Source of the DNA: an uncultured Bacteroidota bacterium
Lineage (GTDB): Bacteria > Bacteroidota > Bacteroidia > Flavobacteriales > Flavobacteriaceae
DNA length: 59,876 nucleotides
Assembly (NCBI GenBank): GCA_902590705.1
Contig: CACIXU010000009.1
Span: forward strand, 1 to 59,876
Direction: 5' to 3'
Notes under the pieces: model-generated
Told to the model about the DNA's origin: nothing
Seen by the model: the letters and a program-made list of their open reading frames with translations, nothing else
Database searches by the model: none
Program-made: the position numbers and the translations under genes
In this document: one piece after another, positions 59,376 through 59,876 of the stretch
How the letters are laid out: each line of letters opens with the position of its first letter
Numbering within the stretch: position 1 is the first letter of the stretch

Positions 59376-59876
59376 ATGAACCTATCAAAAACATTTCTTT
59401 ATGTCACTTCATTTTGTTTTATAATTAGCGGTTGTAAGACTAATGACAATAAAATTTCAAATGCTAGACTCCCAAATATAATATTAATAATGTCTGATGA
59501 TATGGGCTATTCAGACATCTCTCCTTACGGTGGAGAAATTGATACACCAAACCTGTCTGATCTCGCAAAAAATGGAATAAAATTTACCCAATTTTATAAT
59601 GCTGCTAGATGTTGCCCAACCAGAGCATCATTGTTAACGGGAACATATCCACATGAGGCTGGAATAGGTCATATGACGAATCCCCCTAAAGATCCTAAAG
59701 GTCACAATTATGGTTTTCCTCAATATCAAGGAAAATTAAATAATAATGTAATTACAATTGCTGAGGCATTAGGAGAGGTTGGTTATTCAACTTTAATGAG
59801 TGGTAAGTGGCACTTAAGTTTTTTTGATAAAAGGCAGTGGCCACTTCAAAGAGGATTTGAATATTTTTATGGTTTT
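59376..59876 (+). CDS. Sulfatase, S1 family, 3'-truncated by window edge
   Basis: Open frame of 167 codons from the ATG at 59376 to the window end with no stop. It has a lipoprotein signal (FCFIISGC, Cys20), metal ligands in IILIMSDDMGYSDISPYGG and the maturation motif CCPTRASLLTG with formylglycine Cys79, then SGKWHLS. This is the usual arylsulfatase A-like N-terminal half. It is the fourth sulfatase in this block; the rest of the protein and any further island genes lie beyond the window. Confidence 0.93.
   Translation, partial: MNLSKTFLYVTSFCFIISGCKTNDNKISNARLPNIILIMSDDMGYSDISPYGGEIDTPNLSDLAKNGIKFTQFYNAARCCPTRASLLTGTYPHEAGIGHMTNPPKDPKGHNYGFPQYQGKLNNNVITIAEALGEVGYSTLMSGKWHLSFFDKRQWPLQRGFEYFYGF

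Overview
The window is AT-rich DNA from a member of the Bacteroidota, most likely a marine flavobacterium. The signs are the Bacteroidetes-type arginine operon (acyltransferase-argG-argC-proC-argD-argF'-argB-argE-argH), promoter elements matching TTG-N19-TAnnTTTG, lipoprotein signal peptides, and a block of sulfatases and carbohydrate-active enzymes. No rRNA or taxonomic marker is present, so the genus cannot be named.

Region 1 (1-17.1 kb) is branched-chain amino acid biosynthesis plus satellites. leuC (cut by the left edge), leuD, a LeuA/CimA-type synthase and leuB run on the + strand. A secreted-type endonuclease/exonuclease/phosphatase protein and a GH20 hexosaminidase-like lipoprotein follow. 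On the - strand, ilvD-ilvB-ilvN-ilvC form an operon, with an NADP-dependent GapN-type dehydrogenase downstream. A divergent pair encodes an ALDH3-type aldehyde dehydrogenase and a nitroreductase. No ilvA is seen.

Region 2 (17.1-40.4 kb) is core metabolism and cell envelope: dsbD and tilS (-), then a nine-gene arginine operon (+) that ends in a convergent overlap with lpdA. After it come an NhaC-type antiporter, katG, ftsK, a LolA-like protein, an LptF/G permease and ribBA. The arginine operon is preceded by a promoter, a 25-codon open frame ending in Arg-Leu-Arg-Arg-Pro-stop, and mutually exclusive base-pairing segments. This looks like an arginine-sensing leader (attenuator) and is the most interesting regulatory element here.

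Region 3 (40.46-59.88 kb) begins at a tRNA-Ser(UGA) gene with its own promoter and terminator and has the character of an accessory catabolic island. It holds a small Cys-containing lipoprotein, a TIM-barrel-like lipoprotein, a NagX/HGSNAT-like membrane acyltransferase and two Tat-exported Gfo/Idh/MocA oxidoreductases. It also holds a tandem pair of alpha/beta hydrolases (one lacking the catalytic residues), a GH10 xylanase-like lipoprotein, a CE1-like esterase, a BNR/beta-propeller protein, a GH2 enzyme and four S1-type sulfatases, the last cut by the right edge. Together they suggest extracellular or periplasmic breakdown of a sulfated, acylated polysaccharide, possibly a xylan-type one. No SusC/SusD pair, sulfatase-maturing enzyme, integrase or dedicated regulator is in view. 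Diverged copies of the sequence that follows the tRNA recur upstream of two island transcription units.
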